Shown here in pieces: positions 7,614-16,618 of a DNA stretch of 35,182 bases (positions are counted from its first letter, which is position 1; each line of letters opens with the position of its first letter). The notes under the pieces are model-generated. The model was not told the origin of the DNA and made no database searches. It saw only the letters and a list, made by a program, of their open reading frames with translations. Origin of the DNA: Actinomycetota bacterium (lineage in GTDB: Bacteria; Actinomycetota; Acidimicrobiia; Acidimicrobiales; CADCSY01); the NCBI GenBank assembly GCA_019348555.1, contig JAHWJH010000011.1, forward strand, positions 1-35,182. The letters run 5' to 3'. The translations under genes and the position numbers were made by a program.

Positions 7614-7619
7614 GAGACT
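7614..7619 (+). promoter_or_regulatory. Candidate -10 element of hisA
   Basis: GAGACT six bases before the ATG at 7626; only the conserved A and last T of the -10 motif are kept, so this is weaker than the TANNNT sites. Confidence 0.3.
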
Positions 7620-7625
7620 TCCCCC

Positions 7626-8354
7626 ATGGAGCTCCTGCCCGCCATCGACGTACGCGGGGGGCGGTTCGTGCGTCTCCACCAGGGCAACTACGACGCCGAG
7701 ACGGTCTACGGCGACGATCCGGTGTCGGTCGCCCGCCGTTTCGCCGACGCAGGTGCGCCGTGGATCCACATGGTCGACCTCGACGCCGCCCGCACCGGCG
7801 AGGCCGTCAACCGGGCCCTGGTGGCGGCCGTGGCGGGCGCCATCGGGGTGCGGGTCCAGACCGGCGGTGGGGTGCGCGACGAAGCCGCCATCGCCGGTCT
7901 GCTCCGGGCCGGCGTCTCCCGGGTGGTGCTCGGCACCGCTGCCATGGAGGACCCGGCGATGGTGGCCCGGGCTGCGGCGCGCCATCCCGGCGCCGTCGCC
8001 GTGGGCCTCGACGCCCGGGACGGGGAGGTGGCGGTGCGGGGCTGGATCTCCGGGTCCGGCGTGTCGGTGCTCGACGCCGCCCGCCGCTTCGACGGCGTGG
8101 GCGTCGCCGCGTTGATCGTCACCGACATCGACCGTGACGGCACCCTGGCGGGGCCCGACCTCGACGGGCTGGCGGCGGTGCTGGCCGCCACCTCCGTCGA
8201 CGTGGTGGCCAGCGGAGGGGTCGGCTCGCTCGACGACCTCCGGGCGCTGGCCTCGCTCGACGTCGGCGGCCGGCGGCTGGCCGGCACCATCGTGGGCAAG
8301 GCCCTCTACGAAGGGGCCTTCACCGTCGAGGAGGCGCTGGCGGCGCTCCTGTAG
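7626..8354 (+). CDS. hisA: Phosphoribosyl-formimino-AICAR ribotide isomerase (HisA, possibly PriA)
   Basis: 242 residues, a (beta/alpha)8 barrel acting in step four of histidine synthesis. Asp8 in LLPAIDVRGG and the VTDIDRDGTL motif (about 165-174) match the catalytic aspartates of the family; ASGGVGSLDDL and GTIVGKALYEG form the second phosphate site. In many actinobacteria this gene encodes PriA, which also does the TrpF reaction. Here the phosphate loop reads VQTGGGVRD rather than the VELSGGIRD I recall for PriA, and a separate trpF lies downstream, both suggesting a specialised HisA; this is inference. The ATG at 7626 fits homologue starts; 34 bases separate it from hisH. Confidence 0.92.
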   Translation: MELLPAIDVRGGRFVRLHQGNYDAETVYGDDPVSVARRFADAGAPWIHMVDLDAARTGEAVNRALVAAVAGAIGVRVQTGGGVRDEAAIAGLLRAGVSRVVLGTAAMEDPAMVARAAARHPGAVAVGLDARDGEVAVRGWISGSGVSVLDAARRFDGVGVAALIVTDIDRDGTLAGPDLDGLAAVLAATSVDVVASGGVGSLDDLRALASLDVGGRRLAGTIVGKALYEGAFTVEEALAALL

Positions 8355-8407
8355 CCGGCAGCGACGCCGGTGTCGTCGGCACCGCCGTTCCCTGGCACCC
8401 TTGGCCC

Positions 8408-10003
8408 ATGCTCCAAGCCCGCTCGCTGTCGGTGGAGGTGGGCGGCCGCCTCACGCTGGTGGACGCGTCGTTCACCGTCGCCCACGGCGACAAGGTCGGC
8501 CTGGTCGGGCGCAACGGCGCCGGCAAGACCACCATGCTCGGCGTGCTGGCCGGCCACCGCCCTGCCCACGGCGGGACCGTGCTGCGCCGGGGCGCACTCG
8601 GGTACCTGTCCCAGGACCCTCGCACGGCGGCCACCACCACCGGGGCGGGGATCACCGCCCTCGACCACGTGCTCTCGGGTCGAGGGCTCGACCAGCTGGC
8701 CATCACCATCGAGAAGCGGCGGCTGGCCCTCGAGGAGGACCCCTCGGAGGCCAACGTGGCCCGCCACGCCCGCGCTGTCGACGCCTTCGAGCTGGCGGGC
8801 GGCTGGGCGGCCGAGGCCGAGGTCCGCCGCATCGCCGCCGGGCTGGGCCTTCCCGCCGACCGTGTCGACCTTCCGTTGGCCGTGCTCTCGGGGGGTGAGC
8901 GCCGCCGGGTGGACCTGGCCCGCATCCTCTTCGCCGGCAGCGACCTGTTGCTCCTCGACGAGCCGACCAACCACCTCGACACCGACGCCAAGATGTGGCT
9001 GATGGGCTTCCTGGCGTCGTACCGGGGGGCGCTGTTGGTGGTCAGCCACGACCTCGGCCTCCTCGACGAGGCCATCACCCGGGTGCTGCACCTCGACGAC
9101 GGTCGCATCGTCGAGTACAAGGGCACGTACTCGCAGTACCGCCGCTCCCGGGAGGCCGACGAGGTCCGCCTGACCAAGGTGGCGGCCGCCCAGGCCGGGG
9201 AGATCAAGCGGCTGTCGACCCTGGCCGACTCCATGCGGGGCCAGACCCAGCGGCGGGCGCGCACCGCCAAGTCGATCGACCACCGCGTCTCGCGCCTGCG
9301 CGACTCGGCGATCAGCGGCCCGCAGCGGGAGCGCACGCTGTCGCTGCGCCTGCCCGCCCCTCCTCGGGCCCCTCGGGTGGTCCTCGAGGTGGAGGGGATG
9401 GCGAAGTCCTACGGCGGGCCGCCGATCTTCGACGACGTCTCCTTCGACCTCGGCCGGGGTGAGCGCCTGATGATCATGGGCCTCAACGGCGCCGGCAAGA
9501 CCAGCCTGCTGCGGGTCCTCGCCGGCGAGGCCGAGGCCGACGCCGGCTCGTGGCGACTCGGCAACGGCGTGTCGGTGGGCTACTACGCCCAGGAGCACGA
9601 GGGCATCGTGGCCGGCAAGGACCTCCTCAGCCACGTCCGGGAGCAGGCCGACCTCCCCCTCGGCGAGCTGCGGGCGCTCCTCGGCATGTTCGGGCTGCCC
9701 GGCGACATGGCGTTCCAGGACGCCAGCACCCTGTCGGGCGGCGAGAAGACCAAGCTGGCCCTGGCCCAGCTCACCGCCGGCCGCCACAACCTCCTCCTGC
9801 TCGACGAGCCGACCAACAACCTCGACCCCCCGTCACGCACGGCGGTCGCCGGCGCCCTCGCCGGTTGGGGCGGCGCCATGGTCCTGGTGAGCCACGATCC
9901 GGAGTTCGTGCGGGAGCTCGCCCCCCAACGGGTCCTGCTCATGCCCGAGGGCACGCTCGACCACTGGAGCGACGACCTCCTCGACCTGGTGTCGATGGCC
10001 TGA
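8408..10003 (+). CDS. ABC-F family ATPase (ribosome-associated type)
   Basis: 531 residues with two nucleotide-binding domains and no membrane segment, the layout of ABC-F proteins, which act on ribosomes rather than transport. Domain 1: Walker [10 protein letters not shown] (about 36-44), signature [14 protein letters not shown], Walker [13 protein letters not shown], then [16 protein letters not shown] charged linker (about 235-310) with [20 protein letters not shown] follows. Domain 2: [37 protein letters not shown]. The ATG is preceded six bases upstream by a weak -10 (CACCCT). It interrupts the his cluster between hisA and hisF. Which ABC-F subfamily it belongs to cannot be decided by eye. 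Confidence 0.9.
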   Translation: MLQARSLSVEVGGRLTLVDASFTVAHGDKVGLVGRNGAGKTTMLGVLAGHRPAHGGTVLRRGALGYLSQDPRTAATTTGAGITALDHVLSGRGLDQLAITIEKRRLALEEDPSEANVARHARAVDAFELAGGWAAEAEVRRIAAGLGLPADRVDLPLAVLSGGERRRVDLARILFAGSDLLLLDEPTNHLDTDAKMWLMGFLASYRGALLVVSHDLGLLDEAITRVLHLDDGRIVEYKGTYSQYRRSREADEVRLTKVAAAQAGEIKRLSTLADSMRGQTQRRARTAKSIDHRVSRLRDSAISGPQRERTLSLRLPAPPRAPRVVLEVEGMAKSYGGPPIFDDVSFDLGRGERLMIMGLNGAGKTSLLRVLAGEAEADAGSWRLGNGVSVGYYAQEHEGIVAGKDLLSHVREQADLPLGELRALLGMFGLPGDMAFQDASTLSGGEKTKLALAQLTAGRHNLLLLDEPTNNLDPPSRTAVAGALAGWGGAMVLVSHDPEFVRELAPQRVLLMPEGTLDHWSDDLLDLVSMA

Positions 10004-10021
10004 GGGACCGGTTCTGAGGCG

Positions 10022-10027
10022 TAAGGT
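10022..10027 (+). promoter_or_regulatory. -10 element of hisF (leaderless type)
   Basis: TAAGGT seven bases before the GTG at 10035. Confidence 0.45.
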
Positions 10028-10034
10028 CGGGCTC

Positions 10035-10814
10035 GTGCGCAGCGCCCGGGTCATTCCCTGCCTCGACGTCGACGCCGGGACGGCCGAGGGCGGCGGGCGG
10101 GTGGTCAAGGGCGTGAACTTCGTCGGGTTGCGCGACGCCGGTGACCCGGTGGAGCTGGCCGCCCGCTACGACGAGCAGGGTGCCGACGAGGTGGTGTTCC
10201 TCGACATCACCGCGTCGTCGGGCAACCGCCAGACCATGGCCGACGTGGTGGCGCGCACTGCCGAGCGGGTCTTCATCCCCCTCACCGTGGGCGGTGGCGT
10301 GCGCTCCGTCGACGATGCCCGGCGGCTCCTGCGCGCCGGTGCCGACAAGGTGGGCATCAACACCGCCGCCGTCAGCCGGCCGGAGCTGATCGGGGAGCTG
10401 GCGGCGGAGTTCGGTGCCCAGTGCGTGGTCGTGGCCATCGACGCCCGGCGATCGCCCGGTGGCTACGAGGTCTACACCCACGGCGGGCGCAAGCCGACCG
10501 GGCTCGATGCCGTCTCGTGGGCGACCGAGGTCGAGCGCCTCGGCGCCGGCGAGATCCTGCTCACCTCGATGGACCGCGACGGGACCCGCGACGGCTTCGA
10601 CCTCGCCCTGACCCGGGCGGTCACCGACGCCTGCGGCCTGCCGGTGATCGCCAGCGGCGGCGTCGGCCATCTCAGCCACCTGGTCGAAGGCGTCACCGTG
10701 GGCGGCGCCGATGCCGTCCTGGCGGCGTCGATCTTCCACTTCGGCGAGCACACCGTGGCCGAGGCCAAGGCGGCGCTCGCCACCGCCGGGGTCCCCGTCC
10801 GCCCAGCCTCCTAG
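10035..10814 (+). CDS. hisF: Imidazole glycerol phosphate synthase, cyclase subunit
   Basis: 259 residues. With HisH it closes the imidazole ring, yielding IGP and AICAR. Features: IPCLDVDAG with catalytic Asp near residue 11, [26 protein letters not shown], the phosphate-binding [12 protein letters not shown], and the second catalytic Asp in VVAIDARR, then [13 protein letters not shown]. The GTG start is supported by the -10-like TAAGGT and by the standard N-terminus ([12 protein letters not shown]). The usual TGG-type loop reads [17 protein letters not shown], as in active homologues. Confidence 0.95.
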   Translation: MRSARVIPCLDVDAGTAEGGGRVVKGVNFVGLRDAGDPVELAARYDEQGADEVVFLDITASSGNRQTMADVVARTAERVFIPLTVGGGVRSVDDARRLLRAGADKVGINTAAVSRPELIGELAAEFGAQCVVVAIDARRSPGGYEVYTHGGRKPTGLDAVSWATEVERLGAGEILLTSMDRDGTRDGFDLALTRAVTDACGLPVIASGGVGHLSHLVEGVTVGGADAVLAASIFHFGEHTVAEAKAALATAGVPVRPAS

Positions 10815-10863
10815 AAGGCTGGCGCCCGCCGGGAACTGTCCTCGGACGGCGGAGGTCGATGGG

Positions 10864-10869
10864 TACGAT
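10864..10869 (+). promoter_or_regulatory. -10 element of hisI (leaderless type)
   Basis: TACGAT seven bases before the ATG at 10877. If used, it makes the upstream in-frame ATGs at 10859 and 10868 non-starts. Confidence 0.45.
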
Positions 10870-10876
10870 GCCTGCG

Positions 10877-11236
10877 ATGCCCGTGGCCACGCCCATCTCC
10901 GCCAGCGACGCCGACCTCGACGCCGTCCGCTACGACGCCAACGGCCTGGTCCCCGCCATCGTGCAGGACGACGCCACCGGCGACGTGCTCATGCTGGCGT
11001 GGATGAACGCCGCCACGCTACGCCGCAGCCTCGAGACCGGGCGCACGGTGTTCTGGAGCCGGTCCCGCCGGGAGGAGTGGGCCAAGGGCGAGACCTCGGG
11101 CGACCGTCAGTGGATCCGCCGGGCGTACTACGACTGCGACGGCGACACGCTGCTGTTCGTGGTGGAGCAGGAGGGGCGCGGCGCCTGCCACACCGGCGAC
11201 CGCACCTGTTTCACCCGCCGCTTCGGCGACCGCTGA
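10877..11236 (+). CDS. hisI: Phosphoribosyl-AMP cyclohydrolase
   Basis: 119 residues, zinc enzyme opening the adenine ring of PR-AMP. Motifs: [39 protein letters not shown], and the zinc cysteines in YYDCDGD and [11 protein letters not shown]. The HisE pyrophosphohydrolase domain is not fused, so hisE must be elsewhere. In-frame ATGs at 10859 and 10868 are possible; a GGAGG lies only 3 bases before the first, while the 10877 ATG has a well-placed -10, so 10877 is preferred. TrpE follows after 16 bases. Confidence 0.92.
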   Translation: MPVATPISASDADLDAVRYDANGLVPAIVQDDATGDVLMLAWMNAATLRRSLETGRTVFWSRSRREEWAKGETSGDRQWIRRAYYDCDGDTLLFVVEQEGRGACHTGDRTCFTRRFGDR

Positions 11237-11252
11237 CGGCACGGAGGCTGGC

Positions 11253-12779
11253 GTGGTGCGCCCCAGCCGGGACGAGTTCAAGGCCCTCGCCCGCCACCAC
11301 AGCGTCGTCCCGGTGTGGCGCGAGGTGCTCGGTGACCTGATCACGCCGGTGGCGGCGTTCGCCCGGGTGGTCGGCGACGGCCCCGGGTTCCTGCTCGAGT
11401 CGGTGGAGCAGGGCTCTCGCTGGTCTCGCTTCTCCTTCGTGGGGCGCAACCCGTTGGCGACCCTCGTGGCCCGGTCGGGGCACATCGAGCTCGAGGGCAC
11501 CCTGCCGGCGTCGGTCCCCCTCGACCGCGGCGTGCTGGCCGCCCTGGAGGCGATCCTCGCCGCCTACCGCTCGCCGTCGTTGCCGGAGCTCCCCCCCCTC
11601 CACGGAGGTGTCATGGGCTACCTCGGCTACGACGTCGTCCGGGAGGTCGAGCACCTGCCCCACGCGCCGCCCGACGACCAGGGCGTGCCCGACTCGCTGC
11701 TCAGCGTCATCGGCCAGCTGGCGGTGTTCGACCACTGGCGCCAGCGGGTGACCTTCATCGACAACGTGATCATCGCCCCGGATGCCTCCGACGCCGATCT
11801 CGACGAGGCCTACGACGGCGCCGTCGCCCGTGTGGAGGCCATGGCGGTCGACGGCGCCCGTAGCGCCTCGGAGGCGGTGGTCGACCCGCCCGAGCCGTCG
11901 CTCGCCATGCCCGAGGTCAGCTCCACCATGGGGAGCGACGCGTTCTGCAAGGCGGTGGAGATCGCCAAGGAGCACATCCTCGACGGCGACATCTTCCAGG
12001 TCGTGCTCTCGCAGCGCTTCGACCTGGATCTCGGCGCCGACCCCTTCGACGTGTACCGGGTGCTGCGCCAGATGAACCCCAGCCCCTACATGTACTTCCT
12101 GCGCCACCCCGAGGTCACCATCGTCGGCTCGTCCCCCGAACGCATGGTGCAGCTCCTCGACGGCCGCATCGTCTCCCGGCCCATCGCCGGCACCCGTCGC
12201 CGGGGAGCCACCGACGCCGACGACCGCCGCCTGGCCGCCGAGCTGCGCGAGCACCCCAAGGAGGTCGCCGAGCACATCATGCTGGTCGATCTTGCCCGCA
12301 ACGACGTGGGCCGGGTGGCCACCTGGGGCAGCGTCGAGGTCGAGGAGCTGATGGTGCTGGAGCGCTACAGCCACGTGATGCACCTGACGTCGCAGGTCTC
12401 GGGGCGGCTACGGCCGGGCTTGGGGCCGGTCGATCTGCTGCGGGCCACGCTGCCGGCCGGCACCATGTCGGGTGCGCCCAAGGTTCGGGCGATGGAGATC
12501 ATCGACGACCTGGAGCCGACCAAGCGGGGCCCCTACGCCGGCATCGTGGGCTACCTCGACTTCTCCGGCAACCTCGACACCGCCATCGCCATCCGCACCA
12601 TGGTCGTGCGCGGGTCGCGGGCGTCGGTGCAGGCCGGCGCTGGGATCGTGGCCGACAGCGACCCGGCGGCCGAGGACAAGGAGTGCCGCAACAAGGCGGC
12701 CGCCCTGCTCGCCGCCGTCACCGCCGCCCGCGCCCTGACCTCGGCCCGCCTCGCTGCCGGGGACGGAGGCGCCCGCTGA
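11253..12779 (+). CDS. trpE: Anthranilate synthase component I
   Basis: 508 residues. It makes anthranilate from chorismate with ammonia from TrpG, which is not in this window. The N-terminal LLESVEQGSRWSRFSFVG contains the LLES element used for tryptophan feedback binding in known TrpE enzymes. The C-terminal chorismate-binding domain has DIFQVVLSQRF, PSPYMYFLRHPEVTIVGSSPE, RPIAGTRRRG, EHIMLVDLARNDVGRV, TLPAGTMSGAPKVRAMEII and AGAGIVADSDPAAED. The GTG start has GGAGG (11243-11247) five bases before it. It directly follows hisI, joining the his and trp clusters. Confidence 0.95.
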   Translation: MVRPSRDEFKALARHHSVVPVWREVLGDLITPVAAFARVVGDGPGFLLESVEQGSRWSRFSFVGRNPLATLVARSGHIELEGTLPASVPLDRGVLAALEAILAAYRSPSLPELPPLHGGVMGYLGYDVVREVEHLPHAPPDDQGVPDSLLSVIGQLAVFDHWRQRVTFIDNVIIAPDASDADLDEAYDGAVARVEAMAVDGARSASEAVVDPPEPSLAMPEVSSTMGSDAFCKAVEIAKEHILDGDIFQVVLSQRFDLDLGADPFDVYRVLRQMNPSPYMYFLRHPEVTIVGSSPERMVQLLDGRIVSRPIAGTRRRGATDADDRRLAAELREHPKEVAEHIMLVDLARNDVGRVATWGSVEVEELMVLERYSHVMHLTSQVSGRLRPGLGPVDLLRATLPAGTMSGAPKVRAMEIIDDLEPTKRGPYAGIVGYLDFSGNLDTAIAIRTMVVRGSRASVQAGAGIVADSDPAAEDKECRNKAAALLAAVTAARALTSARLAAGDGGAR

Positions 12780-13672
12780 TGGTCGCCACCGACCACGCCA
12801 TCGCCCTGCGCCGGGGACTGGCCGCGGTCGCCGTGGCCCGTGACGTGGTACGGGTGGCGGGCCCCGACGCCGTGTCGTTCCTCCAGGGCCAGCTCAGCCA
12901 GGACGTGGTCGCCACGGCCGTGGGCGACTCGGCGTTCTCGCTGCTGCTGGCACCCCAGGGCAAGGTCGACGCCTTCTTGCGCCTGACCCGGACGGCCGAC
13001 GACGAGGTCGTGCTCGACACCGACGCCGGGTGGGGCCAGGCCGTGATGGACCGCCTCGGGCGGTTCAAGCTGCGGGTCCGCTGCGAGATCGCTCTCCTCG
13101 ACTGGCGCGTGGTGGCCGTGCGCGGCGACGCCAGTGCCTCCGTGGCGCCACCGGGCCCGGGAGCCTGGCGGGTGGTCCCCGAGACCCCGGGGGTACCCGG
13201 CTTCGACCTGCTCGGTCCCGACGTGGAGGCGCCGGAGGGGGCGCTGTTGGTGGACGGCGACGCCTACGAGGCGCTGCGCATCGAAGCCGGTGTGCCGCGG
13301 ATGGGCGCCGAGCTCGACGAGTCGACGATTCCGGAGTCGGCCGGCGTGGTCGAGCGCTCGGTGAGCTTCACCAAGGGCTGCTACACCGGCCAGGAGCTGG
13401 TGGCCCGCATCGACTCGAGGGGGGGCAACGTGCCCCGGCGCCTGCGGGGAGTGGTGGTCGCCACCAACGTGGTCCCTCCGGTGGGCGCCGAGGTGGTCGC
13501 CGGCGCCAAGGTGGTCGGGGCCCTCACCAGCGTGGGCGAGTCGCTCGAGCGCCGGGCACCGGTGGCGCTCGCCTACGTGCAGCGCGGCGTCGAGCCCCCG
13601 GCCGAGGTGACGCTGCGCTGGCCGGGCGCCGAGGTGCCGGCCACCGTCGAGGTGCTCCCGCTGGTCCGGTGA
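12779..13672 (+). CDS. ygfZ: YgfZ/GcvT-domain folate-binding protein
   Basis: 297 residues. YgfZ proteins bind folate and help maintain or repair certain iron-sulfur enzymes. The diagnostic motif KGCYTGQELVAR (Cys201) is intact. The N-terminal DAVSFLQGQLSQDV and LLAPQGKVDAFLRL are family-typical, and the C-terminal part is a GcvT-like beta barrel (RRLRGVVVATNVVPPVGAEV onward). The ATG overlaps the trpE stop (TGATG). Its place inside the trp operon is not explained by its known role. Confidence 0.88.
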   Translation: MVATDHAIALRRGLAAVAVARDVVRVAGPDAVSFLQGQLSQDVVATAVGDSAFSLLLAPQGKVDAFLRLTRTADDEVVLDTDAGWGQAVMDRLGRFKLRVRCEIALLDWRVVAVRGDASASVAPPGPGAWRVVPETPGVPGFDLLGPDVEAPEGALLVDGDAYEALRIEAGVPRMGAELDESTIPESAGVVERSVSFTKGCYTGQELVARIDSRGGNVPRRLRGVVVATNVVPPVGAEVVAGAKVVGALTSVGESLERRAPVALAYVQRGVEPPAEVTLRWPGAEVPATVEVLPLVR

Positions 13673-14514
13673 TCTCCCGTCGGCTGGCACCGATGGTCAC
13701 GGTGGCGATGATCGCCGGTGGCTGCTGGTCGGGCAGCGCCCCGGAGCCCCTGCCGGCCCCGTCCACCACCGTCTCCACGGCGCCCACCACCACGTCGCTG
13801 TCCATCGACTCCAGCGGCGTGCCGTTGGCGCCGGTGGAGGGGACCACCACCACCTCCGCGGTGGTCGTCGGACCGGGCACGGCGACCATCGCCGGGCGGG
13901 TGGACGGCCCCGACGGGCCGGTCGAGGGCGCCACCGTGCGCCTCGAGCGCCTGGTCGGCGACGCCGCCGCCTCTCTGGAGGTCCTCACCGGCCCTGACGG
14001 CTCCTGGCGGGCGGTCGACGTGCTCGGCGGCCGCTACCGCATCCGAGCCTGGCGCCAGCCCGACATCGCCGTGGTCGACGCCCAGCTGGTCTTCGTCGCC
14101 GGCACCGGCACCGCCGAGGTGCTCCTGCGCGCCGACGCCTTCCCCGGAGCCCTGGTCGACGTCGCCGTGGCCCCCGACCCGCCGTCGGTGGGCGAGCGCA
14201 CCAGCGTGGTGGTACGCGTCGCCGAGCGCCTGGTCGACGCCCAGGGGGTGGTGCGCAGCGTGCCCAGGGCGGGGGCCGTCGTCGTCCTCGCCGCTTCGTC
14301 GGGATGGGAAGCCGACTCGTCCCTGTCGGCGACCACCGACGACAGCGGCCAGGCGACGTTCGTCCTGGTGTGCCGCGTGGCCGGAGCGCACGGCCTGATC
14401 GTCACCTTGGCGCCCGACCAGACCTTCCCCCTGTCGCCCCCGGAGTGCGTCGAGCCACCGCCCCCGAGCACCGCGAGCACCGCCACCACCGGCCCACCGG
14501 TTCGCGAGGGCTGA
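13669..14514 (+). CDS. Secreted lipoprotein with carboxypeptidase-regulatory-like domain
   Basis: 281 residues from a GTG overlapping the ygfZ stop by 4 bases; a Met at codon 9 is an alternative. A short signal peptide ends in the lipobox IAGGC (Cys about residue 17), followed by a Pro/Thr/Ser linker to about residue 65. The next part (GTATIAGRVDGPDGPVEGAT onward) resembles a carboxypeptidase D regulatory-like beta sandwich, and residues about 160-260 (VAPDPPSVGERTSVVV, TTDDSGQATFVLVC) look like a second Ig-like domain with two cysteines. It is probably an extracytoplasmic adhesive or structural protein; no catalytic motif is seen. Confidence 0.7.
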   Translation: MISRRLAPMVTVAMIAGGCWSGSAPEPLPAPSTTVSTAPTTTSLSIDSSGVPLAPVEGTTTTSAVVVGPGTATIAGRVDGPDGPVEGATVRLERLVGDAAASLEVLTGPDGSWRAVDVLGGRYRIRAWRQPDIAVVDAQLVFVAGTGTAEVLLRADAFPGALVDVAVAPDPPSVGERTSVVVRVAERLVDAQGVVRSVPRAGAVVVLAASSGWEADSSLSATTDDSGQATFVLVCRVAGAHGLIVTLAPDQTFPLSPPECVEPPPPSTASTATTGPPVREG

Positions 14515-14518
14515 CCCG

Positions 14519-15046
14519 GTGTCGCACTACGAGGTGCTCGGGGTGGAGGCCACGGCCTCGCCGGCCGACATCCGCCGGGCGTACGTCCGCCAGGCGCGCC
14601 TGCACCACCCCGACTACTTCGTCGCCGCCGACGACGAGGCGCGGCTGGCCGCCGAGCGGCAGATGCGGGCGCTCAACCAGGCATGGGACGTGCTCGGCGA
14701 CGAGGTCAAGCGCCGGAACTACGACCGGGAGCTCACCGGTGGTCCCCATGCCGAGGCGCCCACCGGTTTCCGCCCGTTCGACACCGGCACCGACGACGAC
14801 GTCGACCCCCGCGACCTCCCCGACGTCCCCTACCGCCACGACCCGGTGATGGAGTCGACCCTCACCCGGGCGCTCACCCTGCTCCCGGTGGTGAGCTTCG
14901 CCGTCTCGGTCGGCCTGGTGGCGGTCGCCATGGTGGTGGGTTCGGTCGCCCTGCTGGGCCTCGCCGTGGCCGCGTTCGTGGTGGCGTGCCTCGGCTTCGT
15001 GGTGATCCCGCTCCTGGCGCTGTCTCGCGCCAGCAGGGACGACTGA
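14519..15046 (+). CDS. J-domain protein with C-terminal membrane segments
   Basis: 175 residues, GTG start 4 bases after the lipoprotein stop. The N-terminal 70 residues form a J domain: SHYEVLGVEATASPADIRRAY, then LHHPD with the HPD motif needed to stimulate DnaK, and ALNQAWDVLGDEVKRRNYD. There is no Gly/Phe region or zinc finger, so it is not DnaJ itself. Two hydrophobic stretches (about 120-143 and 146-168) suggest a C-terminal hairpin in the membrane. It is probably a dedicated membrane co-chaperone; the client is unknown. Confidence 0.8.
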   Translation: MSHYEVLGVEATASPADIRRAYVRQARLHHPDYFVAADDEARLAAERQMRALNQAWDVLGDEVKRRNYDRELTGGPHAEAPTGFRPFDTGTDDDVDPRDLPDVPYRHDPVMESTLTRALTLLPVVSFAVSVGLVAVAMVVGSVALLGLAVAAFVVACLGFVVIPLLALSRASRDD

Positions 15047-15173
15047 GCGTCGTGCCGTCAACGACGCTCGATGCGGGAGACCTCGTGGGCCCGGGCACCA
15101 CAGCTCCATCACCACGTGGTCTCGCCCATGGGGCCACGACGACGATGGTGGGTGCCGTCGGTAGGCTCCCGGC
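15047..15173 (+). promoter_or_regulatory. Intergenic region before trpC with palindrome and -10 element
   Basis: This 127-base gap is the largest in the trp cluster. It holds a perfect palindrome ACCACGTGGT at 15111-15120 and a -10-like TAGGCT at 15162-15167, six bases before the trpC GTG. trpC-F-B-A therefore probably has its own promoter, with the palindrome a possible operator about 40 bases upstream of the -10. No leader peptide rich in Trp codons was seen. Confidence 0.45.
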
Positions 15174-15962
15174 GTGGCCAGGTACCTCGACGGCATCGTG
15201 GCCGCCCACCGCGCCGCCGCCGCCTCCGATGACCGGTCGTTCACGTCGCTGCTCGAGGCAGCGGCGGAGGCGCCGCCCGCTCGTCCCTTCGCCGCCGCCC
15301 TGCGCGGCGACGACGGCGTGGCCGTCATCGCCGAGATAAAACGCCGCTCCCCGTCGCGGGGAGAGCTGGCGCCGGGGCTCGTGGCGGCCGACGTGGCCCG
15401 GAGCTACCAAGCGGGTGGGGCTGCGGCGTTGTCGGTGCTCACCGACGTCGAGTTCTTCGGTGGTTCCCCGTCCGACCTGGCCGACGCCAGGGCGGCCACG
15501 TCGCTGCCGGTGCTGCGCAAGGACTTCACGGTCGATCGCCGCGACGTTGTCGATGCCCGGCTGATGGGCGCCGACGCCGTGTTGTTGATCGTGGCCGCCC
15601 TCGGCGACGACGAGTTGCCCGCGCTCGTGGCCCTTGCCGGCGAGGTCGGCCTCGACGCCCTGGTGGAGGTGCACGACGAGGCGGAGGTCGGCCGTGCCCT
15701 TGCCGCCGGCGCCACCCTGGTGGGGGTGAACCAGCGGGACCTGACCACCTTCGTCGTCGACGCCGACCGGGCGCAGCGGCTGGCGACTCGGTTGCCGCCC
15801 GACGTGGTGCGCGTCGCCGAGTCGGGGATCGGAGGGCCCCACGACGTGGCCCGCCTGGGAGACGCCGGCTACGACGCCGTGCTGGTGGGAGAGTGGCTGG
15901 TCACCAGCGCCGACCCGGGGGCCGCCGTGAGATCGCTGCGCCACGGGATCGTGCGGGCATGA
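15174..15962 (+). CDS. trpC: Indole-3-glycerol phosphate synthase
   Basis: 262 residues, monofunctional TrpC. Motifs: [15 protein letters not shown] with the catalytic Lys, [59 protein letters not shown] and [11 protein letters not shown] at the C-terminal phosphate site. The GTG start is supported by the -10-like TAGGCT. It overlaps trpF by 4 bases (ATGA). Confidence 0.95.
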   Translation: MARYLDGIVAAHRAAAASDDRSFTSLLEAAAEAPPARPFAAALRGDDGVAVIAEIKRRSPSRGELAPGLVAADVARSYQAGGAAALSVLTDVEFFGGSPSDLADARAATSLPVLRKDFTVDRRDVVDARLMGADAVLLIVAALGDDELPALVALAGEVGLDALVEVHDEAEVGRALAAGATLVGVNQRDLTTFVVDADRAQRLATRLPPDVVRVAESGIGGPHDVARLGDAGYDAVLVGEWLVTSADPGAAVRSLRHGIVRA

Positions 15963-16618
15963 CCTTCGTCAAGGTGTGTGGCACGACCAGCGAGGAGGAC
16001 GCCCTTCTGGCCGTGGCCATGGGGGCCGACGCCGTCGGGTTCGTCTTCGCTCCGTCGCCCCGCCAGATCGCCGCCCAGCTCGTGCGCGACATCGTGCGCC
16101 GCCTGCCTCCCGAGGTGCTCACTGTCGGGGTCTTCCGCGACGAGGCGCCGGAGCGGGTGGTCGAGATCGTGAGCTCCTCGGGGTTGCGTGCCGCCCAGCT
16201 GCACGGGCGCGAGCGTCCGCCGCAGACCCAGTGGGTGAAGGCCCGGGTCCCCGTGGTGATCAAGGCGTTCGCCGCCGGCGATCCCGGCATCGCCCGGGCC
16301 GGCGAGCACGGCGCCGACATGGTGCTGGTCGACAGCGCCAACCCGGGCACGGGGAAGGTGTTCGACTGGTCGCTGGCGGAGGACGTGCCTTCGGGGCTGC
16401 GGCTGGTGCTCGCCGGCGGCCTGCACCCGGGCAACGTGGCCGAGGCCATCGCCCTGGTGCACCCCTTCGGCGTCGACGTGGCCACCGGCGTCGAGTCGGA
16501 GCCCGGGCGCAAGGATCCCCGCCTGGTGCGAGCGTTCATCTCCTCGGCCAAGGCCGCCGGCCCCTCCGGCTGGGAGGCAGACGACGACGCCCCCTACGAC
16601 TGGCAGGACGACGCATGA
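15959..16618 (+). CDS. trpF: Phosphoribosylanthranilate isomerase
   Basis: 219 residues. TrpF isomerises PRA to CdRP between TrpD and TrpC. The N-terminus [20 protein letters not shown] contains the catalytic Cys, and [51 protein letters not shown] with the catalytic Asp, and [14 protein letters not shown] complete the family pattern. In the usual KICG motif Ile is replaced by Val. The C-terminal tail after residue 205 is acidic and unconserved. A dedicated trpF is notable because many actinobacteria rely on PriA. Confidence 0.93.
   Translation: MTFVKVCGTTSEEDALLAVAMGADAVGFVFAPSPRQIAAQLVRDIVRRLPPEVLTVGVFRDEAPERVVEIVSSSGLRAAQLHGRERPPQTQWVKARVPVVIKAFAAGDPGIARAGEHGADMVLVDSANPGTGKVFDWSLAEDVPSGLRLVLAGGLHPGNVAEAIALVHPFGVDVATGVESEPGRKDPRLVRAFISSAKAAGPSGWEADDDAPYDWQDDA

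Noticed and set aside
7626-8354. Calling the gene priA outright
   Set aside because: A full trpF is present and the phosphate loop looks HisA-like; dual function cannot be claimed from sequence.
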